Positions 12,401 to 22,109 of a DNA stretch of 64,000 nucleotides are shown here, one piece after another. Source of the DNA: Lepidodermella squamata (taxonomy: Eukaryota > Gastrotricha); NCBI GenBank assembly GCA_047495785.1, contig JBLDXI010000045.1, forward strand, positions 682,001 to 746,000. Direction: 5' to 3'. Each line of letters opens with the position of its first letter. Within the stretch, counting starts at the first letter, position 1. Below the pieces are notes generated by a model. The model was given only the letters and a program-made list of their open reading frames with translations, was not told the origin of the DNA and searched no databases. A program made the translations under genes and the position numbers.

Positions 12401-13254
12401 TGCACCACTTGCTGACGATTGTGACTGACTCGTCGCACTCGTACGCATTTTCTTACCACTGCCAGATCATGGCGTTCATGTTCGTGCTGGTCGAGAATGG
12501 CCAGGTTAAGGTGAATTTGGCGGCGCCGCCTAGTGGCATCACGCCCACCGGCGTGACGGCGTACTCGCAGGAGCAAACGGCGACGGCCGAGGCCAATATG
12601 ACCACTGTTCAACAGTTTCTCACCGCAGTTCTTCACTCAGCTTTCCCTCATATCAACTCGTAAGTTATTAAAGCCTTGAGTTTTTTATTCAAATAGAACC
12701 ACATTTTCGGGATCGTTTTACTTGGGAATTTAAAGTTGAAGTCGAGATCAAATAGTTTAGGGTCCATAGTAGCGTGCTAGCCCTCATTCACCATATTCGA
12801 GGGTTGCAACCAGCTAGGGGCAATAGTAAAATTCCACCTTAAAGGATCCCTGTGAAATCTTTGAGTAGGCTATGTCTTGGAAAACTTGAAAAATTTGACG
12901 CAGAGTGACATTTTTCAAATTCATTAACATTTTTATTATCCTTTCTAGCGCTCAATTGGAAGTCTTCATCAAAGGTTTGTTCAGCTTCGATCAAGACATT
13001 GCCGCTTTCAAAGAACACGTTCGCGATTTCTTGGGTAAGTTATCAAAAAAATGAGGTTGAAAAACAATATAAATTGTGTATTGCAAATAGTTCAAATTCG
13101 CGAATTCCGAGGCCAAGACAATTCGGATCTCTACCTGGAAGAGCGTGAGCAGGCGATTAAGCGGGCTCAGGAAGAGAAGCGCCAGCAGCAGTTGCAGGTG
13201 CCGGGCATGCTGAACCCGCACGAAATGCCGGATGGCGGCGATATGAACGACTGA
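9488..13254 (+). CDS. XPO1: Exportin-1 (CRM1), nuclear export receptor for leucine-rich NES cargo
   Basis: HEAT-repeat karyopherin that carries NES proteins and RNPs out of the nucleus with RanGTP. Exons: 9488-9601, 9658-12659, 12949-13034 and 13091-13254; phases agree and give 1,121 residues (human 1,071). The N-terminal importin-beta region (WTRVDSILE, LQILENVIKTRWK), the CRIME region and the NES-groove repeats are present. The cysteine of the LLGMCEK segment (codon 11212-11214, about residue 557) corresponds to the leptomycin B target Cys528 of human. A low-complexity Gly/Ser/Thr insert around residues 325-352 explains part of the extra length. The C-terminal end is DFLVQIREF and an acidic/Gln-rich tail. 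The last long intron (289 bp) is larger than the usual ~50 bp. Confidence 0.98.
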
Positions 13255-13388
13255 GTAGGTCGGTCGCCTTGCTGCTCTCGCCAAAAACCAGCAGATTAAA
13301 CTCACGAGACAAATAAAACAGCGGACAAAACATACAGATTATACACAGAATTATACGAAACACTATGCGATGAATCACGCTGAGTTTG

Positions 13389-13394
13389 AATAAA
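13389..13394 (+). terminator. Candidate poly(A) signal of XPO1
   Basis: AATAAA about 135 bases after the XPO1 stop codon, in AT-rich sequence. This is the usual place for a 3'-end signal. Further AATAAA-like motifs occur downstream near 13911 and 14087, so the true end could be farther. Confidence 0.45.
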
Positions 13395-14867
13395 GCGATA
13401 CAGTGCCTCCGAAGGTGGTTATGCTGATGATGATGATGATAAACTTATTATTCTGTGCGTGGATTCTTTTCATTGGATTAACTTTGAAAATTTGATTGGA
13501 TGCCTGAATTCTGATTGTATGTGAATGAAACAGATGATCTTATATTACATTGCGTTTTTCTACTAAAAATTTCGAAAACAATTACTTATCGCTTGTGTTG
13601 ATCATTCAATCTTCAACTTTTTCTCGTCTTCTCTTGCTGTATTAAAATTGCGTTGTCACTCTAAATTGTAGCCATAGAGCCTGGTGAATTGCACTGTGAT
13701 TTTTTCTCGAGAAAACTGGTACATAGTACTGCATTAATTTAGCGTCCATCTGGTCATCGAAAAACTACCGAGTCCCGCGTGTTAATTCGAACTTGTACGG
13801 TGCAGCATTGTAACGTTTTTATAATTCTCCAACACAAATATTAGCTAGCCATACACGGATAGCAAAGAGAGCCGTCCTCCATCCATGCGTTCTATTACTT
13901 ATTCACCAGAATAAAGCTTAAGGAAACAACAGCCGATGTGATTTTTGTTTCTTTTTCGTCAAACACGGCTTTATACCTGTATCCTTGTACTATGTAGCTC
14001 ACCTTTAGTTAACCGATGCTATGATGTCTACCTACCTAATCTTGTGCTGTCTGTTCCTAAATACTTTTATCCCTGGCTCTTTGAGAAAATAAAAAGACAG
14101 CAGTCGCGTCTTTAAGTTTGCAGTCGTTTTGTAGTAAATTGGATAGCTGAACACTTCGAATATGGCCAGGTAGGGAATTTTAGAAACATACCGGACCTGC
14201 GAACTGCGTGGAAGCCAAAATGGGCCCGTTCTACCGCTATCCGAACGGTTTTCTCAAGAGCGAAAACTGAGAAGGATCATAAGAAAGCAACCTTCTAAGG
14301 CTCGTTCAGGGTGAGTGAATCTGAAAGCCGCAAATGAGCCAATCACTCTGATACATTTGCAAAATACTATACCAGCAAAACGACATTAAACATGTTAATA
14401 TAGTAGTTCCTTGGGTTTTCACCATGCTGTCATTAGTCCAGCTTGGTAAATTTGAAAATGCATCTTTTCCCAGGTCTGGCATGTGAAAGATTTTATTTGT
14501 CTGCCCTCCGTCTCAAAGACGCTCGCGGCGCGATAACCGGAGCCACATAACTATAAAATTGGTTCGTTAGTTTTTCTGCGTGTAAACCGTCTACCGTTGA
14601 CGTATTTTGAGACCGGTACCGACATGGAAAGCGCCCTGTCGACCGGACCTTTTCCAACGCTCCGATTATCGGGTTATGGTATTCGATCAATCCGGATCGT
14701 GACTTATGAAATTGTCAAGCATAAAACATACTCAAGTTTTTCCGTCCAGATTTTATTTAATATCCTTCAAGTATCCCAACGAATAAGGCTTCATAGATAG
14801 AATAAAGCGATCACAGAAAAAATAGATTTTTCTAGTGGCCAATGTTCGGCTTGATGGATATTCGTTA
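13395..14867. other. Intergenic region between convergent XPO1 and the Kunitz gene
   Basis: About 1.5 kb without a supported gene. It includes a short GAT/ATG microsatellite near 13424-13440 and scattered AATAAA-like motifs. Short open frames (for example 14597-14800) have no recognisable similarity. It probably holds the 3' ends of two convergent transcripts. Confidence 0.45.
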
Positions 14868-15413
14868 TTACATACAGGTACTAATGCATTCTTCACGCGT
14901 TGCAAATGCAACCAAAGGGCCACATTCCTGATAAAATTAAGAATGTAAGAGATTTTCAGCAAAATTTACTTGATAAAGAACAACTTACGTAATAGTAAGA
15001 CTTGCATATCTTCTCGTCTAGATCGTAATAATAGCCTTTTCGTGGACAGGGGAATCTACCAGTGTCCGAGCATCGCGGAATTACGGGAAAGCCTTTGAGA
15101 CAAAGCCTAGGTTTGACACACTTCCGTTCGCATTCACTCTTCCTCTTGTAAATATTAACTCTTGGACCACATCCCTAGGAGAGTAAAGGTGAAAAACAAG
15201 TTTGCTGCTTCAATGATTTTACTAAAATGGACTTACGTAATTGTAGACTTCACACTGATTGGTCTCAGCGTTATAAGTGAACATCTCTCGGACTTTTGTA
15301 CCTTCGGCACATTTCGCTCGAGGAGGCTCAAGGAGACAGGTGTCTTGTGCTGTATCAGCGTAGCTATAGCCAATGAAGCTGGCGATCAGTAGTGGAAAAA
15401 ACAATTGCATCAT
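14868..15413 (-). CDS. Secreted protein with two Kunitz/BPTI-like domains
   Basis: Three exons on the minus strand: 15237-15413, 14989-15174 and 14868-14927; all junctions are phase 0 and the product is 140 residues. A signal peptide (MMQLFFPLLIASFIGYSYA) is followed by a first Kunitz domain with six cysteines (CLLEPPRAKC, then FTYNAETNQCEVYNYGC, then CERKC). A second, divergent domain runs from about residue 95 to the end (FPCPRKGYYY, CKSYYYECG, ECISTC). A thirteenth, unpaired cysteine lies in the linker. The residue at the usual P1 position of domain 1 is Ala followed by Glu, unlike trypsin inhibitors, so inhibition of trypsin-like proteases is doubtful. Two M codons open the frame; the first was taken. 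The role could be inhibitor, channel toxin-like or matrix protein. Confidence 0.85.
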
Positions 15414-16359
15414 GAAAGCTTTGATTGAAGAAATGATTTCTTTGTAATTAAAAGGCGATATATATATTATATTGCACATGGGAACACATGTATTTTCAAA
15501 AGCACGCGCCTGTGGTTAACCGCTACGCAGTTAGAATGTTTGTTTTGATTTCTGGGCGTAACTCTAAGCCAATTTTAACATCTTAAATTATTCAGCTGAT
15601 TTAAAATTCTTGAAATTCTTGATGATAAAATATTCTACCAGCACTACCTACCTGGGAATACTCTTATCAGTAAGATGCTTTCGGGAAATATCCTAGGCTT
15701 TTACCTCACAAAACTCCAACATGATACCGTTGAATAGCTTGTATCAGGGGGCAGTTATCAGAAAACAAAGTTTCCATTGATCACGCCTGTTCACAGCGGG
15801 TAATTCCGGACGCTGTTTTGCATCTTGCATCATGAGTTTTCAGTTTCTATCGACCCTTGGGTACAATTTCGATAAAATACGTAGGTATTTGTGCATCCGC
15901 ATTTTTATTCAGTCCAAAATCACCCGATTTTCACGTGAACTTCAGGTGAATGCACTGCAAAAACAAATCGTTGAATCTTCCTTTTCTTTCGATAACTCTC
16001 GAAAACAACGCAATCTGGATGCCCATGCCTAATTTCGCCCTGAAATGATAGGGAGATACGAAGGATGCGACGCCAAAGTCACTCGATTTTGGAGAAGTGA
16101 CCTAGCAGGTTGTAATAGCTTTTTACCGTTCAGCCCTGAGGAAAAACGTTAACGCAAATAGGTAATTCGAGACTGAATTCTTATTTTAATCAAATTCACA
16201 TTGGCTTTATTACTCCCTCGTAACCGGATAGTAACCGTGCGTATTATAAACAAAAAATGGTTCAGTTTTGCTTCTCCGACAGAAGGTATCCATACCATTT
16301 TCATAAATAATAGCAATAACAAATACAAAGATGAAAGCTAATTCGGTTTAACAAAACTA
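15414..16359. other. Intergenic region upstream of the Kunitz gene
   Basis: About 950 bp between two minus-strand genes. A TATA-like stretch (about 15458-15470) lies some 50 bases before the Kunitz ATG. A small plus-strand frame (15832-16032, 66 codons) is present but unsupported. No repeat or RNA gene recognised. Confidence 0.4.
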
Positions 16360-17137
16360 TTATTTTTCTCCAATATTTTGCTGTGATGGCGTCGGGTCGG
16401 TGACTGTAGGGCCGCGCTTAAGAACGATCTGCTCGGCAAATTTCAGTTTTTCATCGAAAGAACCCATCGATCGAGCTCGATCTCTGATTTGGCGATGAGC
16501 ACGGGCCGCTCGGCGAGACAAAATATCACCGCCAGCCATATTATCGCTCTCCAGCGTATCTCGGCCGTCAACTTCAAGTAATTTCGTGCGATCGCGATGA
16601 GTCAGCCAAAAAGTGAAGAAAATACCGAGACCCATTGTTATACAAAACGCGGTCAGGAGATTTCGCCCAGTTCGGCCACTGTGAGAATAATCGGCTTGAC
16701 TTGGAAAACCGTACATGCTAATAAAAAAAACAAATATTTGAGTCCACCTTGTATTATAAAAAATTGAAATTCATTGAAAATTGAAAAATCCACCTTAAAT
16801 ACAAAATTTTTTGAAAAATTGAAAAATCTATTTACTTGTGAATTTCTTGTTTTGTCGCTGGCCTCGATGTAGTAGGATTCACTGGATTCGGTCGCCATAT
16901 TACTCGATCAAGTTGAAGGTCATAAAGCCTCCGATCTTCGACTTTACTGAGGACAGTGTAAGCGACATTTATTTGCTTTGATCGTTCCACGTCACCACCC
17001 GGTTTGTCAGGATGGTGTTCCTTCGACAGTTTTACGAACGCCTTCTTGATATCTTCCTGCGAGCTATCCGGTCTGATACCCAGCACCTCATAGTGGGTCT
17101 TATCCGAATCGTGCTTCACCCATTCGCGACGGCTCAT
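16360..17137 (-). CDS. J-domain membrane protein, DNAJC4-like
   Basis: Two exons on the minus strand (16836-17137 and 16360-16717) join in phase and give 219 residues. The J domain occupies roughly residues 14-78 and carries the HPD motif (SKEHHPDKPGGD) that stimulates Hsp70 ATPase. A single transmembrane helix (AFCITMGLGIFFTFWL) follows at about residues 127-142, then a basic coiled tail. N-terminal J domain plus one helix and this length resemble DNAJC4, but other small membrane J proteins are possible. The ATG at 17137 is 20 bases after an acceptor (TTTTCACTCTCAG), and SCYL1 ends 330 bp upstream on the same strand, which fits an operon. Confidence 0.75.
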
Positions 17138-17466
17138 TTTTTATCAAGTGTCATCTACTGAGAGTGAAAAGAGGTCAGGTCGCAACATTATTTTATAAAA
17201 CAAAGGTCTTTGTTAGTTCAGACACCGAAGAAACATTGGTCATCGACTTTTTATTAATTGTTCGGCCTTAATAACAATAATTTACTAATTTCATAATAAT
17301 ATTGCATGAAGCTTTGCCCGAAGCTTTACATCATAACACCGATTTGTATTTATATACACAGAAAATTAAGGAACAACCTGCTTTTTCATACACAAAAATT
17401 AGCTCACATTTTTATAACTGGAATATCTTTAATGATTTTATTAACAAAATTATCGGAAGTTCATAT

Positions 17467-19971
17467 TCAAGTGAGCTTTTTAGCGCCCAGTTTCAACGGA
17501 CCAGCTGGTTTTCCGGTCGAAGCGGCATTCTTTTCGGCAATCGCTTGCATTGAAAGAGGCCGCCTCGTGCTTGAAGGCGCACTGGCGGTCGGCTTAATCG
17601 CGTTATTAAACGTGTCCTCCTCATCCTCGTTGTTATTCGAATCACCCCAGTCATCACCCCAACCCGCTGCTTCTTTCTTAGCACTAGAAGTAGCAGAAGT
17701 AGAAGTATTAGTGGGTGTCGGTTTTGACGTCGCTGAGGTGGATTGCACGGGTTTCGAAACTGGGGCTGGTTCGTCTAAAGGCAGCCAGTTATCGTCATCG
17801 CCCCAGTTATCTGACGAAGGGACGTTGGAATCGCTCATATTTAAGGAGGAAGACATAGCTAGACGATTTGATTGACCGTTCGATTTCGTTTCAGGCACGT
17901 CTACATCAAAATCATCCCAGCCACCCTCGTCTTCATCCTTATCTTCAACAGGCTCCTTCGGCCGGGGAATAGCAGCTGAAGGAGCGGGTTTTGCCTGGAG
18001 TCCAGGAGAACGTTTATTCTGCTCCGGTTCGACCCGTTTTTGCTCCAGTAATTGAGGACCTTGCTGCTGTTGTTGAAGCTGTTGACCTTGAGCGGCTTGT
18101 TGATCTTGCTGCTTTTGGACTTTAGTCATCAAACTTGACATAGATGAGAAGGCCCAGCCAGCCCAGGACGAAGCTGATTCGGCCAGACCACCACCGGCGA
18201 CTGAAGACGTGCTATTGACATGCTTTTCCAGTTCGGGAATGAGTGAAGGATTTTCAGATGCTTTTTCCAGCTTGTCCAAGAAGCCTTTTATACCTCGAAA
18301 AGCTTGTTGTCGAACAGCCTGGTCAGGGTCGGCCATCAGTGGGCAAATTGCCGGAACAACCCTGGCGGCAGTTTCAGCCAACGAGTAGAATTGAGCTGTT
18401 GCAACTAGGGCTAGAATACTAGCCTGACGAGCGGGGGAAAACGGGTCGCGAAGGCCTCGAGCAAGAGCTGGCGCCAAAACTCGTTGCCTGGTCTGCGGGT
18501 TCAAGCAGGGTGCGATTTTTCCGATACAAACCGTGGTATTAACCCGAACGCCCGGTTGGTCATCCCGACTTTGCAGTCGCGAAAAATGCCGTAATATATC
18601 CTCATTCAAATTCCGGTGATTCAGCTTAGGCGCGAGAGATGCGATTGATTTGACAGTCGCCTCGCGAACAACCGGGTTCACATCGTTGAAGCCGAGCGAC
18701 AAATGCGGGTAGATTTGGTCGTTTACAACAGCCACACTGAGGTGTTCGACATAGTCATCCATTTGAGCCAGCAATTTCACTCGGGTTTGACGGTCGGGCG
18801 ATGCAAATAATTTCACGATACAAGGCACGATTTTCGCTTGATATTCAGTCGATTCAAGTAATTTCCCAATTTTCACCAACGGCCCTAGAATCGCTGGACC
18901 GGAATCGGCGGCGTAATCCAACGCCGAGATTAGTTGAGGAAGTAACTTATAACGCCGCACATCTTCAGGAAATTGATCGAGTTGAGACGGTAGACGTTCT
19001 AAAAATCTTAGTCGCTCCGCGTTATCTTTAAGTTGGATTTCTTCGATGAACAGCATGTTATTGAAAAACGGGCTGTCGAAAAAGCTTCCCTTAGCACTCC
19101 TACAGGCGTCGATAAAAGACTGTGCATTAGGTCGCGCAGATGCGTTTTGAGACGTTAGAGCCAGGTATTGCTCTTTCAAATTTTTCGGAATCCGATCCAC
19201 ATTTTTCAGGCATTGTGGTTTATCGTAAGGAGTCGGGCAGTTGAATATCTCCCAGATCAAACAGCCAAGACCGAATGAGTCAACAGTCCATTTATCAACA
19301 TTTTTCTGTGACACCGGAGGCCAGTACCGTTCAAGTGCAGGAAGTAGATTTTTCGGGCAAACAAAGTCACCATTAGCGGGGCTGGTAAAATCCAAACCGG
19401 CAAGTTTCCAATCACCACTCTTAGTCACGAAGACATTCCAAATGCTAACTGCATTGTGGATCAGTTGACCGCTGTTGTTGAGAAACCAAACAGCTTTCTA
19501 ATAGTTCAGCAGAATGAGACGGGTATTAGTTTTATTTACATGAATATTTACCGATATTTGATATATTCCCCAAGCCAATTGAAAGTCTGCCAGCTGGTTC
19601 CGAGTCAAATAAGACCACAGTGGGACAACATGCTCGGTAACAATGTAAAGAGTTTTGTCAGTTTCCACGCCGTCTTGAAATGATAAAATATATGGGTGTC
19701 TCAATGACTTAAGCCGTTTGTATCCATTTTTAGCAGCGGCAAACTGTGCGAAAAAACTGATTAAATCGAAATTTGAATAGTTAACTCAACTCACATGGAA
19801 ATCCTGACCGGGATTAGCATTTGCAACAAATGCAGAGAATTCGTCTGATGAGCCTTTCTTCTTTGCCGAGTGGAACGACCAAAGGCTGAAATTACTTCGA
19901 GCGCTATCTTGAGCTTCGCTGATTTCATAGTTGAAATCTTTCAAGGGATCTTTCGAGAAAAATCCCCACAT
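17467..19971 (-). CDS. SCYL1: N-terminal kinase-like protein (SCY1-like 1 pseudokinase)
   Basis: Golgi/COPI-associated pseudokinase involved in retrograde transport. Exons on the minus strand: 19795-19971, 19552-19743 and 17467-19497; phases agree and give 799 residues (human 808). The kinase-like domain starts MWGFFSKDPLKDFNYEI. The catalytic loop reads IHNAVSIWNVFV instead of HRD...N and the DFG position reads GLDFTS, so it should be inactive. HEAT repeats follow (HPHLS-type helices from about residue 340), then a Q-rich stretch and an acidic Trp-containing region (GWGDDWGD). The C-terminus KKLT fits a dibasic COPI-binding signal. An acceptor (TTTGTATTTTAG) ends 18 bases before the ATG. It lies between the CYB561D2-like gene and the J-protein gene on one strand. 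Confidence 0.95.
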
Positions 19972-20209
19972 TATTGACAGATAATATTGCTAAAATACAA
20001 AAAAATGAAATGAAAAGATTTACTTCGATGTGCAAGTAAGGCAATAAATTAGATGGGCGAATCACATCAGTGCCTCCACAACCATTGAGCAAAGTCAAAT
20101 TAACGGGATTACGTCATGAACAATTTGAGTCATCAATATTGCAAATCGAAATGATGATAGAATATGAATGTCTCCAAACCTAACAATTATCGTGAAAGTA
20201 ACGTTGCGT

Positions 20210-20839
20210 TCACTTCTTCGAAGTCCAATACTGGAGGCGATGTTGCAGAGAGTTAGCGGACTGAGAGCCCACGATTATTGCGAGTATGATGACGGCGACA
20301 AGGCATCCGTAATAAGAGAAAGAATTACCAACAGCAGTCACGAAAAAGGTGGACTGAAGACCGAGGAAAAACACGGTGGCCATAAGCAAATACAAGCACA
20401 ACCCTGATAATGTGTGAAGAGTTTTCATGCGATGCATAGGCAGCATAGTAGCGGAAAAAATTCTAGCCGGTAGCAGCAACATGGTTCCAGCCATAATTTG
20501 AACGAAGGTGTAAACCACAGCTAAAAATCCAAGAAAACCATGCCATGAAACAAAGTGCGGCTTTTCGTTTCTCTCCTTGTTCAAATAAATAGAAACGAAA
20601 CCCAAGGCCACGCAAACCAATGCTGCCATTTGAAGCCATAAGTGCCATCGAATCTTCGCAGAGTCGTTACGAGACACGAACAGCGTGCTATGCGAGTTGA
20701 AGATCAAAATAGCTTCCGTGAACAGTCCGGCGAAAGCGACTGTCATAAGAAAAGGATGCCATGAGAAAAGACTCGAACCTGGAACCGACACGTATGTCAA
20801 AAATGCGACAAGGAGCACTACGAGTATATGAGCGACCAT
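20210..20839 (-). CDS. CYB561D2: Cytochrome b561 domain protein, CYB561D2-like
   Basis: Multi-pass transmembrane ferrireductase family member using ascorbate-type electrons across a membrane. From the Met at 20839 the product has 209 residues with six hydrophobic helices. Haem-ligand-type histidines are visible in FSWHPFLM, IRWHLWLQ, SWHGFLG and KTLHTLSG. GSSLFSWHP is a hallmark of the CYB561D1/D2 branch. The frame stays open upstream to 21130 (306 codons in all), with an acceptor-like AG near 20962. The true start may therefore lie upstream or in an added exon; human CYB561D2 has a longer N-terminus (about 222 residues total). Its stop is 238 bp upstream of SCYL1. Confidence 0.85.
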   Translation of the reverse strand: MVAHILVVLLVAFLTYVSVPGSSLFSWHPFLMTVAFAGLFTEAILIFNSHSTLFVSRNDSAKIRWHLWLQMAALVCVALGFVSIYLNKERNEKPHFVSWHGFLGFLAVVYTFVQIMAGTMLLLPARIFSATMLPMHRMKTLHTLSGLCLYLLMATVFFLGLQSTFFVTAVGNSFSYYGCLVAVIILAIIVGSQSANSLQHRLQYWTSKK

Positions 20840-21130
20840 GTTGATAAAAGAGTTCCAACGCAGAGGAAGCAGAAAGCAGGACCTTCCAAATTCAGAATCT
20901 TGCTGATCACTAAACCTAAGCTTCGCTTCCACTTTAGATAGAATTGTAGCTAACAAATCTAAACAGAAATTAAAAAATATGCGATTCCAGTGAGCAATAA
21001 CATTAGAGGAAAATCTTGTATTTAATGAAACTAGCGCGAAGCTCTTTAGATCCTGCTCTTTAGAAGCAAGCAGGGAAGGGATACGGTCTCGCTTTATGAA
21101 ATCAAAAATATAATTGATTGAACATGGCAA

Positions 21131-22109
21131 ACGTATATTAGTCTACACCGCGAAAGTCTATAAAAAAAGCCGTGAATATTTGTTTACATGCTAGATAAGA
21201 AAACAAACAAACCAACCAGCCCGATGCATGCTAACCCGAAGGCAGACTGGGAAACTCCCGGAGCGATAGCAGTAAGGTTCGAGATCTCAAGGAAGCAAAA
21301 GTTCACGGGCATGTAAATCTCGGTCAAAATAGATTCGAGAGACTAGAATTCCCCTAAGACTACATGTATCGGCAAGCGTTAGCTTCCGGGACCCACTGAT
21401 CATTCTCCACATTAAATTGCAATCCAGAGCAACTCTTCATATGAGAGATGATCTCTACAGCCTGAGACGATTTATTGCGCTAACTTGAACGTCCAATCGT
21501 CAATCGCGAAGTTTAGGAGCCTTTGGAATTCGGAACCCTTGGGGAACCCTCTCTTCAACAAGTTTCAAAAAATTCGCGGCTTTCAATTTTTGCGAATTAC
21601 GGTTACCTGCTGTTTTCCTACTACGACGCATAATACTAATCTACGATTGATTTATTTTCATCAAAGTTTCTGGTTATTTCATATTCTACAGAAATATGGT
21701 AAGTCGAAATTTTTGGTTCGTCATCGAAAGGCGGCTCGCAAAGGAGTGTGCGACCGGGTTTTGCGGCGAGGACGCACGTTCGCGACAGCTGACTTTTTCT
21801 GATTCCGCGTTGAACACCTTGGCTGGGTTCGATCTGAGCCTTATACCCTGAAGCTTATAACCTGGAGCTGTTGGCTGTTTTACCCGAAAATTCGCTGTAA
21901 ATGTTGTCATGCTTTGGGTAGTCGGCGATATCGATTGTAGCGGCTGAAATAGTTTACACGACCCACATAGTATTTTTGCAGTTTTCGCTGTGTTTTGCAG
22001 TTATTTTCTTATGTATTTAGAATATCATTTATATTTGAATATTTCATTTGAAAATGGCCCTGACTTGATACAATCTTGACTTGCCTACCAGATGTGAATC
22101 TTGGTTTAA
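21131..22109. other. Divergent intergenic region between the CYB561D2-like and LCCH3-like genes
   Basis: Nearly 1 kb that should hold both promoters. A minus-strand frame of 74 codons (21686-21910) and an exon-like AG...ATG/GTAAG segment around 21689-21695 were noticed but match nothing known. No repeats or RNA genes recognised. Confidence 0.4.

Noticed and set aside
12660-12948. Short hairpin-like sequence in the last long XPO1 intron considered as a tRNA or small RNA
   Set aside because: No A/B box pattern or cloverleaf could be drawn.
15832-16032. Plus-strand frame of 66 codons starting ATGAGTTTTCAG
   Set aside because: No known family, no poly(A) signal tied to it, and the internal GT...AG pair does not preserve the frame.
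21686-21910. Minus-strand frame of 74 codons and a nearby exon-like AG...ATG/GTAAG on the plus strand
   Set aside because: Neither extends into a recognisable protein nor has a partner exon I can identify.
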